DNA from: Polytrichum commune
Lineage: Eukaryota > Streptophyta > Polytrichopsida > Polytrichales > Polytrichaceae
DNA length: 64,000 bases
Assembly: GCA_950295325.1 (NCBI GenBank)
Contig: OX485804.1
Location: forward strand, 37,126,429-37,190,428
Direction: 5' to 3'
In this document: positions 1-11,850 of the stretch, one piece after another
How the letters are laid out: each line of letters starts with the position of its first letter
How positions within the stretch are numbered: position 1 is the first letter of the stretch
The notes under the pieces: generated by a model
Databases searched by the model: none
Seen by the model: the letters and a program-made list of their open reading frames with translations, nothing else
Told to the model about the DNA's origin: nothing
Position numbers and translations under genes: made by a program

Positions 1-699
1 GGTGTCAACCAAATAATTCCCCCTATATACTATAGGCCAATAGAGGTTTTGTTGCACTCACACGCTCTAGACTGAGTAACTAACAAAGAAAATGTATGTT
101 CAGTTAGAAAATTGAATTGATGTAGTTATATTATGAATTATGAAGTATCCACGCATCTATTGTGCCTTCCAAGCAATAGACAACTAGCAAGGAAGTATGT
201 AAGAGTTGTGTATGCATTTGAGTTTGATTTTGAACCCAAGTTGAGATTTATAAGTAGAATACGGTTTATAAGTAAGAATTAGTTTTAGGGTATATAACCA
301 ACTATAAAATTAACACTTAGATTTAGAATTAATAATTAGGATAAAATTTTGGATTAAGTTTTCATACAATTACAAATTGTCGTTCCAGTTGTAAATTTTT
401 ATTCCAACAATTATACATCCAATTTCTAATAAGTCATTGAACTAAAATAAGAAAAAACATACATGTAATGTAAAAAATAGTAAAAAATAGAAGGAATATA
501 GATAAAATAAATAAGAAATTCATAATTTGGGTTAGCCATAAACATAACACTTCAATATATTGACAAGTCTTCGCTAAAATAACTGTCACAATTATAAATC
601 AACTTGGATCTAATTTTTTTATGGTTTTGAAAATGATGACAATAAGATCTACATTTATATAAAAGCTTAGAAAATTTGAATTAAAAAAAGATATTGCTA

Positions 700-1310
700 A
701 AAAAAACCAGCCCTCTCAAATCATGTGGTAGTTGATAACTCTTCACTCTAAAACCTATAGCATCTACATACAAGCTCTAAAGTGAAAAGAAAAAAAACCT
801 TTGGCTCTCTAGAAAGCTAAGAACACAAATTTTACCTGCTCAAAATCTCAAACCAACTACCCAAAACTCGTAGGAGATATCGCTTTAGAAAGTTCACACT
901 TTTAATTTGGTAATATAGCAAATACCCCTTCCCTCTAATATCTATAGCATCTATTTACAAGCTCCAACATGAATGAGCTTTGGTTTATTTCAAATGATAA
1001 GAATATAATCTTCAATCACTCAAAATCTGAAAGCAACTGTAAAAAAATTCTAAGAGACACTGCTTTGGAAAGTTGACACTCTTAATCTGGTAAGATAGTT
1101 GATATCATTCATTAAAATATACATAAATATCATAGACCAACTTCAAATGGAACAAACCTTATGTTTTTGAAGAATGAAAGAAGATCTTCAAACCCTTCAA
1201 ATTTCAATGTGGCTAAGTTATAAATTCTCTAAGAGCTATTGCTTCCAAAAGTTGGCGCTCTCAATTTGCAAGGTTGTTGACACTTCCTTCTCAAATGTAG
1301 ATGACCTCAA
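700..1310. repeat. Degenerate ~180-bp tandem repeat (three units)
   Basis: Three diverged units recur at about 180-bp spacing. The shared landmark is 'aaagttcacact' ending at 900, 'aaagttgacact' ending at 1080 and 'aaagttggcgct' ending near 1259, each preceded by a 'caaaatct(c/g)aaa'-type stretch and an AT-rich spacer. No open frame is kept across units. The rest of 1-700 is AT-rich with nothing recognised. Confidence 0.5.
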
Positions 1311-3420
1311 CACACCAACTCCGACTTGGACGAGCCTTAGCTTTTTAGAAAGACACTATCAAGGTTAACACTCTACTAAAGTTTTGTAACTCGGTTGTAA
1401 TGTTTCCACACACTATACTAGAAAAACAAAAACATAGCAACAACCTTGAGGGGAAGGATGGTCAAGAGAAAGAAACGTAAGGGAATAATCAAATAAAAGG
1501 GAAGAAGTCCGAGATGGGGAAAAAAAAGTGAAGATGATAAGGTTATGTGAAACCACCAATCAACTCTTATCATTTGCGTAATTTTTATTATCCTCCCATG
1601 TTCTAAGTTTCTCATTGTTTGTAAGGTAACGGCTCCATTAGGTCATTACCATTGGCCTTCCATTCAACCACCGTATTTACAAACAAGATATTAATATAAT
1701 AATTGTATATACTAATAATATTCTTCTAATATAAGTTAATATATGATAGTTCCATGTGATTAAAGCAATAATACCAAACAATCTATCGGTACCGCCATTG
1801 TTAAAATATTTTAAACTAATATTACATATAATTTTTGCATATTAATCACTTTAAAATCTATCATATTTTCATATCTATGGATTTTTTAATCTACAGTGAC
1901 ACTTTGAGGGCTGACATGTGGCATGGTATGGCGGTAGATGATATTTTGTGTGTCATTGCTCATATTCCCCCTCGGGAACATACTTCGCTCCTATGCAGGT
2001 GGTACATACGTCCTTCATGATGTACTTGGATCGACTGCACATGTTCTGGAGGTTATTGTTTGGTGGATGTAAAGATTGGATGTTATTTATTCCTTTGAAA
2101 GTACGGCCAATCTTTGTGTGACAATATGCCTATTTGGTGGAATTTTGATACTTTGGGCAACTCTGATGTGGTCTCGTGCCATTTAGATGCTAGTCATGTT
2201 TTGCACGGTGGGGGAGTCCCCATTGCTTGCATGCGTGTGCCTCAGTTGCATGTACGTGTCATGGTGTGGTTGACATCTATAGTGAGATTGATCTTCGACT
2301 GCCTTGGTAGTGCAAGACACCATCGGAATTTTGCGGCTCAGTCTTTTATCGACTTGGTGTGCGATAGTGACACATAGTTAGCAATCTTCAGGTTGGTTTT
2401 AGAAGTGGCTTAGATTGCTTTCCGGTCTATGTGAATTACATTGATTGTGACCGGCTACAACCTTTGGCAACAACATTTTTTCCATGCGTGGACCACGTTC
2501 CTAGACATATTGTTTTCTCTGGTCTTACTTGCCCACCTTCACCCTTCCTATGCATGTGTAGATCTTACATTTGGGTTCTTGTTCTTCCCAATCTCACATC
2601 GAGCTACACATGTCAAAAAAGCACTTGGAACATATACGTGTGGGATTCAACACATGTGTGTTATTTTTGTACATGCCATGTTTTCCGGTCTTTTTGTTGA
2701 TGTTTGTTGCATTTGGTGACAATGGTGTGGTTTGTTCGTTTAGGGTCAAGCTTTTGGTTATTTGTGTAGGTGTTTCTATGTCCTGGGGGGTATTGGAACC
2801 AATAGGAGATAAGATTGCACAAGCATAGACACCTATACATAGGCATATGAAATGCTTGGAGTGAGATGGTCTCATGCTCTCCTTGCTTTGCCTTTTATTG
2901 CTTTTCTTCTCTTCATTGGTTCACACAAACAATATGGGATAAGTCTTATCCCTCTTCGGACTAGCATGGTAGTCTTATTCTAACCTTATTCTTTCTCATG
3001 CCTCTTCCATTATGTTTCTATTGACTACGAGCAATCTAATGCTCTACCCTTTACACATCAAGGCTTGCTAACACTAAAATCCGGCCTACATGGAAACTCA
3101 CCCTTAGTGACCCTGCACCGGTAAGGGCATGTCTTGTACTTCCAATTGAGAACCCTGAGGCTAGTGAGTGGTAACAATAGCTTGCGGGGGGAGTTCAAGG
3201 TGTGTTCCTAGAACCGTGAGTCATGATGGCTCTTGACTTTAAACCCTATTAGTACTGGGATCCGGAGTATCTTGTAGCGGGACATATGCCATGCACTCCT
3301 CACTTAGGTTTAATGAGAACTAACTTGTGCATGGCCTTGGTCACCAATAATGTGAATACTGGTCAAATGTGGGTTGGTTGAAATCAACAAAGCAAATCCA
3401 CTTTGCAGACCATTGCTCAG
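1311..3420. other. No gene recognised
   Basis: AT-rich to about 1880, then a more balanced stretch (1880-3420) containing short open frames on both strands. None shows a motif I recognise. The texture of 1900-2400 is reminiscent of an old coding remnant, but no frame holds for more than about 90 codons. Confidence 0.4.
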
Positions 3421-3500
3421 GGAGAACCAACGGATAGTTACAGATGCCGGATGAGTTGGAGACTTCTGGAGAATTACCGATCATTCTAGAGGAATCCGGG
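3421..3500 (+). repeat. Partial copy of dispersed repeat R1 (5' part)
   Basis: Resembles the first ~80 bp of the R1 copies at 7931 and 61021: 'gagaacc', then 'agttacag', then 'gagaattaccgatcat', then 'agaggaat'. The 3' half is missing. Confidence 0.5.
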
Positions 3501-5000
3501 GGTTGCTATAGTGCGAGCCTATGAGCGTGAGCTTGTGAGCATGTGAGCCTATGAGCAGGAAAAAAATAAAAAATAAAAATCAGTGAAGGACCTATGACCA
3601 TAGTTGAAGGTAGGTGTGTGTGTGTGTAATGAAATGTTAGTTCATGTTAGTTCATTTTTCAAAATTGAAGGTATTTACAAATCTTTTCTAAAATTTTGTA
3701 ACTTAACATCCAATTCAACTTGATGATGATTTGTATTTCACAAAACAAAATTGTAAAAGGAAAGAAATCATGCACAAAATGTAGCCATAAAACACACAAA
3801 TCCACTCATGTTGAATTTGAGCACACAATAGTTACATTGACTTCCAAAATATGTCAATCTCGTGAGCCTAAGTTGCAGTCGACTCGGTTGCGGACTCCTC
3901 ATTGGTAGACGAATTGGAATGCTCTCTACCCTCTAATGCACTAGCATCTATATAATCTAGTAGATTCAAAGCATAAGTATCACTACGCTTTCCTTCGTTT
4001 AGAGAACACTTATAATTTCTACTTCTGTTTCTACATACAAAAGATAATGGAACTTATTAATTTATTTTTAAAATTAATTTATGTCTTAATTTATGTCTTA
4101 ATTTATTATTTTAAATTTTGTGTATATATATATATTTGAAGGAGGGGGATTGAGAATACCAAAAGTGGGGGTACTGGGAGTTACCTCCAAAACAATTGTC
4201 GGGTCCAACAATAGTTTTTGTATTGCTTTTGCAATACCCTTGTTTTTGGTTTAGTGAATGTACAAGCGAAATTTGAAAAGGGAAAGTGTTCTCTGTGGTT
4301 TGGTACAATTATAATGATTTAAATTGTGTGAATTGAAAAAGACTTATGTCTTTTATAAATATGGGAGGACATCTTTTTAGCGTTAAATGTTTTAAAACAT
4401 GAAGTATGAATTGCTAACCCCAAGAACGCTAAATGAAATTTAGAGAGTGGATATATGAATGTGAATGTATTTAAAAAAAATTTAGATGACTATTTCTTTA
4501 TCCCTTTTTTTTTTCAAGTTTAATCCGAATGTTCATTTTTTAGTTCTTTTTTTTTCCACTCGTTCTAATCCTTTTTGGGTTGTAGTTTTTTTTAACTGTC
4601 TTTAAATTTCACATGAGAAACCTTTATTTGTTATCTCCATTTTTTTAGTCTTTATTTTTGTTTTTTTTCACTTTTCTATTTTAGTAATTTAAAAAATTCT
4701 ATTAGACCACTGATTTACTGTTGATTTGCCTCTGGAGGGATAATTTTTTTTATCATGGACATATATTTCTCTGAAACAGTGGTCACTCCTCCAAGTTACA
4801 GTACATTAGCTAAAGATATTGTGTAGTCCATACAACAAAAATTCTCTAAATCCACGATAATAGAATTAGCAATCATAGATACTACTATTTACTAAAAAAT
4901 CAAAATCATTTGATACTAAATTCATTTTTCTTAAAAAAATTGGAAAATAATAATTTTAAAGCTCCACACTCACAAACTCACACACTAGTGTCGTTGTAGA
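3501..5000. other. No gene recognised
   Basis: AT-rich sequence with a (GT)n run at 3613-3627 and a TA-rich run near 4123-4133. No usable open frame or TIR pair was found. Confidence 0.4.
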
Positions 5001-5128
5001 TGAATCTATAGAAGAATATACCTCAAATGAATAAAGAAAAACCAGAAGATGTCAACATGTAACCGGTTGGATTTAGAATCACTAGGATCTTGACCAACTA
5101 TATATATAATATGCCCAAAAACTTCCCA
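5001..5128 (+). repeat. Partial copy of dispersed repeat R1 (3' part)
   Basis: Matches the distal half of R1: 'agaagaatata', 'gatgtcaacatgtaaccggt', 'cactaggatct' and 'atgcccaaaaa' occur in the same order as at 8020-8128. The proximal half is absent here. A proximal half in inverse orientation lies 420 bp away at 5550-5668. Confidence 0.65.
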
Positions 5129-5549
5129 GGCATTGTTCCACACTACTTTTAGAAAATCAAAAAATAAGGACACACAAATTGTGTGCCTGGTGTGGCAGCC
5201 ATAAGTACATCATTCGAAACGACGTGCTTCCCAACAAGATCATCATAAAGCTTTCATTTTTTTAATTTTTTTGGTGAAGATTTTTCCACTGATCAATCTT
5301 CCAGTCAAGATTGATAGACTGTAGCTCTGTGACTTTTTGTGTAAGGTAGAGAGGGATAAGGTTGAGGCATCTATAACTGATAAAATAAGAGAGTTTGCAT
5401 ATGTTTAGGAGGAGTAATAGCAGGGAATTACAATTGCAAAGTGATAAAGTATAGGGTAACACGTAGTCAACCTTTAGGTTATCCCGTAACTACTCATCTA
5501 AATGCTAATGCTTGGTTATGATAGTTGTCAATATTCTTTTATTAACTTG

Positions 5550-5668
5550 AGGTAAATTCTATGAATTCCTCTATAATGATCGATAACTTTCTTTGAAGTT
5601 TTGAATTTTGCTAGTTACTTTTCAAATTCAACCGGTTCATCTCTAACTAGTAGCCGGTTCTTCCTGTT
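5550..5668 (-). repeat. Inverted partial copy of dispersed repeat R1 (5' part)
   Basis: Read on the minus strand it gives 'gaagaaccggctactagtta', then 'gatgaaccggttga', then 'tatcgatcattatagaggaa', in the order of the first half of R1. It faces the 3' half copy at 5001-5128, so the two may be remnants of one rearranged insertion. Confidence 0.6.
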
Positions 5669-7930
5669 CATTATTGTGTAACGTAGACATGGCTAATGTT
5701 GACACTTCCAACTTCACGAGCATTTTGGGCTATTGGGTTTGACCAAGAGTTGCCTCATCCAATCAACAATTGCAAATCACAAAGATTGTCATTCCAAATT
5801 TGAGAATCAGAGTTGAGATGTAAGAGTTATGAGAGGTCAAAGTGAAGGTTATATTTCTTACATAAGATCCATTTTTGTTCATTATTGAACCTAAAAGGAT
5901 GTCTATATTTTGAGCTCGTTGTCTAATTTCACTGGAGCATGTATCATTCGGGTGTCTATTCATACTACAAGCAAGCCTTATATCACTCAAATATAGGTTT
6001 CCACTTTGGGGGGGGGGGGTGAGTGATTACACATGTCTACTTATGCTTATCAAATGGGATGTTTTATTGGGTTTGGAACTTTATTTAGTACATTATCTTA
6101 TGCTAGGGAGAAAATAAGAATATATTCATATGTGACATTGATGATGAAATCACAAAGTAAAATTTGCATACAAGGACACATGCTTTGTATTTGAACCCAC
6201 CTCTTCAATAAAATGAATGTATTCAATGATTTTGGAAAGTGCACTTAAAGAAATCAAGTTACATATAAATAGGGTCATTTTTTTACACAATCAACAAAAA
6301 TGGGAAGTGTGTAACTCAAATTCAAGTTTTTGTGATTAGAAGGGCCCAATTTGGGCCTCTTTGGCTCTTAGAAGTTAAGGTATGTGGGCCTTATGTGATC
6401 ACTCTTTACCCACACTTCTAATTAAACGCCTATATTTGAGTGGATTGTGGTATATGTCACGACTTGAGCAAGGATGGCCACCATAAAGTCATGTGCTCCA
6501 AATATTGAGATTGGACTATATGCTCACAATATAGGCACCAATTTAGGATCAATAATTTAGACAAATTGGGAAAATCTACAAAATGAATTTTAAAACAAAA
6601 TCCCTCCAGGGGGAAGTTGGCCAATTGCATCACTTCACATTTGTAGATTGGTTGGCCTCCTTGGTTGACTCCCCTCATCAACATGTCAACTTACCCTGGG
6701 GGGGGGGGGTCAAAGTAAAAACTAAAACCAACCTAATTCTTAGGGCAACTCGTCTAAGACTAAGACCTTTAGAAAGGGTTGCTTTTTATTAGGATACAAA
6801 ATGGCATTTTTGAGGCATCTTCAAATTTAATATCCCTTTATATATTTTTATGTTTATGTTTTTGCAAAAAAACAGGAACAACTCACATGTAAATGTAAGG
6901 ATTACACACAATCACGATTATGATCAAGGTGGATGAAGTGTCCCTCATCCACGCAATCTTTGGTTGGTGTCATCTCTTTGTACACATAGCCTTAAATATA
7001 TATACTAGTCCAAAATAGATGCATCCACTCAACTCAAAACATAATCTTCCATATCCCATCCGGATGAATGGACCTTTTCAATGTGCAATGTTATGTTGTT
7101 GTGGTCGGCTGTAAGACTAGACAAAATATAGTTGTATAGTGGAATTCAACGTTTTTTAAAATGTGGCTTTGCACCGCAATGGTGTTGATTCGAGAATCCC
7201 AGAAATAGGAAATACAATCTTTTGCAACTATTCCATGATCTTCCGTAGATGAAATAGCCAGAAATACCCTGAATTTCGTAAGTTTGGATGAAATTTTTGC
7301 CAAAATTTGGATGAATGCGTATAGATTTGGATAAAAAATTTGTATACTCATCATCACAAGTGACTTTGTCACGCCGTTGGTTGTAGGCACTGCTCCTCTC
7401 TTGAAAAAATGAAATAGAAATCACTGGTTGACTTCCAACTCCTAATAGAAAAGAAAAACTAACATCGATACAGAAGTGGAATTCAAGATTAGAAAAGAAA
7501 AGAAAAGAAAAGAAAAGAAAAACTAACGTTGGTACATAAGTTGAATTCAAAGTCATGACTACGTAGTAGGTGACAAGTACGATGTAAACTCCGTGATATC
7601 AACCTTTTTAATGTCACTCCTTCTCCTATATCTTGAAACTCTTAGGGAACGGACCTTCTCAGTTTGAATCTAACTCCTTATTGTCATGTTTCTCTCCCAT
7701 ACATCATGGGTTCTAGCTTTATAACAAACCACCAAAGAAATCCAAACCACTTCCTCGCATGCATCACGTTGTCATCAATGTGATTGTTGTCATTATTGCA
7801 ATGTTGACTTTTTGTGTCACCTGTTACACTACTTCTCCTTTTATCACGCATACCTGATAACAAGACAAAACTCTTTAACACCACGTGCACTTTGGTTGCC
7901 ACAAGCATGCCGTTACGGAGCTATGACCGG
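5669..7930. other. No gene recognised; two 12-bp G tracts and an (AAAAG)n tract
   Basis: Contains G12 runs at 6008-6019 and 6698-6709 and an (AAAAG)n microsatellite at about 7491-7520. The short ORFs have no family signature. Confidence 0.4.
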
Positions 7931-8128
7931 GGAAAACCGGTAGTTAGTTACAAATGAACTGGTTGAAATTCAAGACTGCAGGAAAAATTACCGATCATTT
8001 TAGAGAATTTTATAGAAGAATATACCCCAACTTCATAAAGAAAAACCGAAGGATGTCAACATGTAACCGGTTGGACTTGCAAACACTAGGATCTCAACCG
8101 ATTATGCATGCCCAAAAATCTCCCCCAT
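7931..8128 (+). repeat. Full-length copy of dispersed repeat R1
   Basis: A ~198-bp unit running from 'ggaaaaccggtagttagtta' to 'atgcatgcccaaaaatct'. It aligns along its whole length with 61021-61239 and 15697-15911. The unit contains several ACCGGTT/AACTGGTT/ACCGATT words, including a perfect AACCGGTT near 8066. No open frame is conserved between copies, so it is a non-coding dispersed repeat, perhaps a MITE or SINE; I could not define TIRs or target duplications. Confidence 0.75.
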
Positions 8129-9418
8129 CACTATTACGGAGTTTAAAGTGTAGTGTGTTTTTGCATGTATTTGCAACATGGCTCTACTACACACTGACAA
8201 GCAGTACAGTACTGAAGTGCTTTTATTGCGAAAAGTTCATAAACTGAAATGTATTGTTGTTACAACCCCCCACGACTATTGAACATTCCACCATTGGAAG
8301 GCTTTGGAAGGCATTGGGCATCCTCACTTGGTAGATGTACTAACTTGGGTAACATGGATTTTTGGTTCTTGACACCACGGTATCATTGGGTGTGATCAAA
8401 ACTTGCTTCTCCTATGTTTGTTATGAAGTCGTTTTAATTGGGTCTTACTATACAAAAACGCGGTCTCTAAACTTGATTAAGGGGTTAATTTTGGCTTAAT
8501 AAGATAAAAGACCCCTGGTTTATACGATGTTCTTATCATATTTACACCACATTTTCATCCTTCCCCAGGAAGGTGTTACTGTACTTTATTAGACGAAGGA
8601 ATCTGGTCTTCGAGGGAGGCCAAAGTGAATAGATCATCTATCTGTAAAACATCCGTGGCCATGTCCTAAAGGTCAATGACGTTAGATGTAAACCTACTTC
8701 ACCCTTTGCAGGGAGTAGACACTACATTAGTATCGAGTAGTTGGTGACAATAACTTGTAGCATGTGGCCATATCTATTGGATGTTGTCCAACATATAATA
8801 TCTTGTAGAAGGTAGAATATAAGGGTGTTTTTTTTGGGAGTGGGTGGACACCAGGTGATTAGCTCCCTGTTGGTTGGGAGTGAATGTTAATTTCAAATCA
8901 TATGGTCTAGGATGAGACCCAAAGAAATTTCAGATGCACATTGGTTGGGATCTCTAGTGTGAAATTTACCCCCCTTCACCCCCCCATCTTGTTGGTTTAG
9001 GGGGTTTAAGGTTACACTAATTTATTGTGTGCCAAACTCCCTCTTTGATTTTGGAATTTCTACACATATCCATTGTCAAATAGTTCTCTAAACCTTAGGA
9101 CCCCCTTTTATACATCTACTATGCTTCAAAAAGTTTAGTAGCCTTTTTGAAATGTACACACTAGAGTAAATTAATACCTCTCCCTTATGTACAATGTGTA
9201 CACTAATGCCTCAAATTATACCCTTTGTACACTCATGTTAGTTTGCACGTGGTATGAAGATTCCACTCCCCCAATATACACCCAAATAAAGTATGGTTCT
9301 TTATATCAAATTAGGGTGAAAAATCCTCCTTTCTTGACACCTCATCACATAAATCTTATTATATCCTAGCTAGAGATATTTAAATGTCTGTAAATATTTG
9401 ATGTACTTCCCACTCACA
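8129..9418. other. No gene recognised
   Basis: Ordinary AT-rich sequence without a long open frame, inverted repeat or tandem array that I could see. Confidence 0.4.
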
Positions 9419-9585
9419 CATAACATTATTTAGATCCATAACAATGTATTGTGGGATTGATAGTATTCCACAAAATATTCCCAAGTACTTCCCACATTGA
9501 GTCCGAATGAGGGAAATATCTAGGAATATTCTATGGAATACTGCCAGTCCCAAAGAACATTGTTATGGATCTGAATGATGTTATG
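9419..9585. mobile_element. Foldback MITE-like element, ~167 bp
   Basis: The two ends are inverted copies: 'cataacattatttagatcca' at the left and, read on the other strand, 'cataacatcattcagatcca' at the right. The inner arms also pair around 'tattcc' and 'gggaatat' blocks, so the whole unit could fold into one hairpin. The right half recurs at 54301-54401, showing it is a dispersed family. No coding capacity. Confidence 0.65.
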
Positions 9586-10270
9586 CACGCTCTAAGCATC
9601 TATATGATTAGATTTGGAATTTACTCATTAAAGAAGATTATATATATTATTAAAAATCCAATGCTTATAAAGTAGCTTCCAAGATCATTTTGGGACGGCC
9701 AATGGGTAAGCATTTAGGATTTAAGTTACAAAACATAGAGTATGCTCTCTAGCTATCTACAAAGCCTCGGGTGGAATAAAATCCATGTCGATTGTTATTA
9801 TTCCAAGATGAGCTATCCTTAAGCCTACATTGAACATTTCCGTGCAACTACTGGCCACTCTTGGGAGCTTGATATATATGGGAAATAAAACGTGGAATTA
9901 TGTAGCTAGACCTAAACTACTTAACGGTGTTATAGACTTATATAGTTCGATGAAGGACATGGAAACCATCGCTTCCAAATATACACCGAACACCAATTTG
10001 GAAGTTTTCCACTTCTTGTCAAATGGTAGATGTTAGTCTTCATGTGGAAAGGTGTGCTGCATATCTTAGGCTTCCACTACCACTAAAGAAAGTTAGACCC
10101 ACCTAAAACCATATCATCTCATAACACAATATTCATTAAAATGAGAGTTTTCCAATGAATTGAGAGTACACAAAGCGAACTATTAATCCAAGAATGAAAT
10201 GAAAACCACTGGAAAGTTGTAAAGTACAAGTAAAAAAAATAACATTTGATTTTCCGCTGTAAATTCCGCC
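9586..10270. other. No gene recognised
   Basis: No open frame of note. 'attaaaatgagagtt' near 10136 resembles the tip of the TIR of the next element and may be a displaced end. Confidence 0.35.
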
Positions 10271-10594
10271 GTAGTTTCCATTAAAATGAGAGTATGTTAA
10301 GCTGGGAAATCGATTCATTTAGGTCGACTCAATCTAAATTGACTAACATATTGTCCTCATTTAAGTCGACTCAACCTAAATTGACTAACATATTGTCCTC
10401 ATTTAGGTCGACTCAACCTAAATTGACTAACATAATTGTCCTCATTTAGGTCGACTCAACCTAAATTGACAACATAATGTCCTTATTTAGGTCGACTCAA
10501 CCTAAATTAACAAAATGTTGTCCTCATTTAAGTCGACTTAACCTAAATGAGTCGATTTCCTAGCTTAACATACTCTCATTTTAATGGAAATTAC
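10271..10594. mobile_element. TIR element carrying a 42-bp tandem array
   Basis: Long inverted ends of about 55 bp: from 'gtagtttccattaaaatgag' at 10271, and on the opposite strand from 'gtaatttccattaaaatgag' at 10594, each continuing through 'agtatgttaagct' and 'ggaaatcga'. Between them sit about five units of ~42 bp beginning (a/g)GGTCGACTCAA at 10321, 10363, 10405, 10448 and 10489, plus a last unit at 10530 that merges into the right arm. Each unit holds a GTCGAC palindrome. There is no coding frame, so this is a foldback or MITE-type element whose centre expanded in tandem. Confidence 0.75.
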
Positions 10595-10763
10595 ATGTCT
10601 GAAGTATAATCTAGTATTTATCAACCTAACATGACTTTTAGGTGTCCAAATGGCCAATATTATTTTGAGAGGATCCCACTCTCTCAAAATATTGAATATC
10701 GTGTTTCATTCTTGAGGCATCCAAGTCCAAGATTAAAAATGTGTTGGCCAGGTGTTGGACTAA

Positions 10764-11237
10764 AGGCCACTTCACACACGTGACTAAGAGCCCGTGACCA
10801 TTGCACTTCAAGCACTCTCATTGGTGGAAAAGGCGGACCCGGTCCAAGTTCGCTTCACATTACGCTCGAGGGACCAACGGAGTAAGTGAATGCAAGATGG
10901 ATGGAAAGTCTACATGGATTCTTACATGGCATCAAATGGATCATGTTTCATGGTCGCTTGGAGGTAGGTCTAACACAAAACTAGGAGACTATGGCACTCT
11001 GAGCGCTCACAACCCTTGATTTATTCTATTTTATCATGTGTGAGGACCCGCATGAATAAAAATTCATTGAAATAGCATTTGGTTGAGGGCCCGGTGACAT
11101 GTGACTCCACACTACACTTGAGGGTCCGTGACCACACTACATCATTTTGGAGGTGTCTTGAGATGGCCTTTGGACACTTTCTTTTGGGCTCTCACAATTA
11201 CATGGTCACGGCTCTTGGCTCATGTGTGAAGTGGCCC
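10764..11237. mobile_element. Non-autonomous PIF/Harbinger-like element B1, 474 bp
   Basis: The ends are inverted: AGGCCACTTCACACA at the left and the reverse complement of GGGCCACTTCACACA at the right. The element is flanked by direct TAA (10761-10763 and 11238-11240), the 3-bp TWA target duplication typical of PIF/Harbinger. It shares ends and interior blocks (for example 'aaaaggcgga' and 'gtccaagttc') with element B2 at 37443-38032. No transposase frame. Confidence 0.7.
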
Positions 11238-11339
11238 TAAGCAATCAAAATAGATGCACGCGTGACGTGGAAAACAGTCAAGATGGGAGGGTCAGCACGA
11301 CTCTTAAACAGGAGTCAATCTGTTGTAACCAAAAATAGA

Positions 11340-11690
11340 ACCCTAAAGAAACCCTTTGCCACGAAGGGGAAAAAGAAAAACACATGACATAGGATGTACG
11401 TACCTACCTTGCCGTCACCATTGTGTTGTGTGCGTCCCTCTAGGTGACTTCTATGTGGTGCTTTGCAATTCTTGCTAGATGGGGAAAAAGAAAAACACAT
11501 TGCGTTGTGTGCGTCCCTCTAGTGACTTCTATGTGGTGCTTTGCAATTCTTGCTAGACGGGGAAAAAGAAAATCACATGACGTAGGATGTACCTACCTTG
11601 CCGTCACCATTGCGTTGTGTGCGTCCCTCTAGGTGACTTCTAGGTGACTTTTATGTGGTGCTTTGCAATTCTTGCTAGACTTTGTACTCA
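11340..11690. repeat. Tandem repeat, three irregular units
   Basis: The block 'gtgcgtccctct', 'gtgacttctatgtggtgctt', 'tgcaattcttgctaga' recurs with 'gtgcgtccctct' at 11430, 11509 and 11619. The units are linked by 'ggggaaaaagaaaa(a/t)cacat' and by 'ctaccttgccgtcaccatt'. Spacings of 79 and 110 bp show unit-length variation by internal deletion. Confidence 0.75.
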
Positions 11691-11850
11691 ACCGTAGTCA
11701 ACTTAACTTTGCACACCTTTCACAAAATAGTCTTAGTATTAGTGTAGGTCACACTATAATTTTTTTCTAGAACCCACATTAATTTTCAGCTCACATCAAA
11801 CCTCTCGATCAAATTACACTGATTATCCCAATTAGTGCGTGTGGTACTAA

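Noticed and set aside
760..1310. Centromere-type satellite based on the 180-bp period
   Set aside because: Only three strongly diverged units are present; period length alone is not evidence of a satellite.
6008..6709. Two G12 tracts 690 bp apart as possible ends of a G-tract transposon
   Set aside because: Both are G on the same strand, so they are direct rather than inverted; neither has the CTCG start or matching 8-bp flanks.
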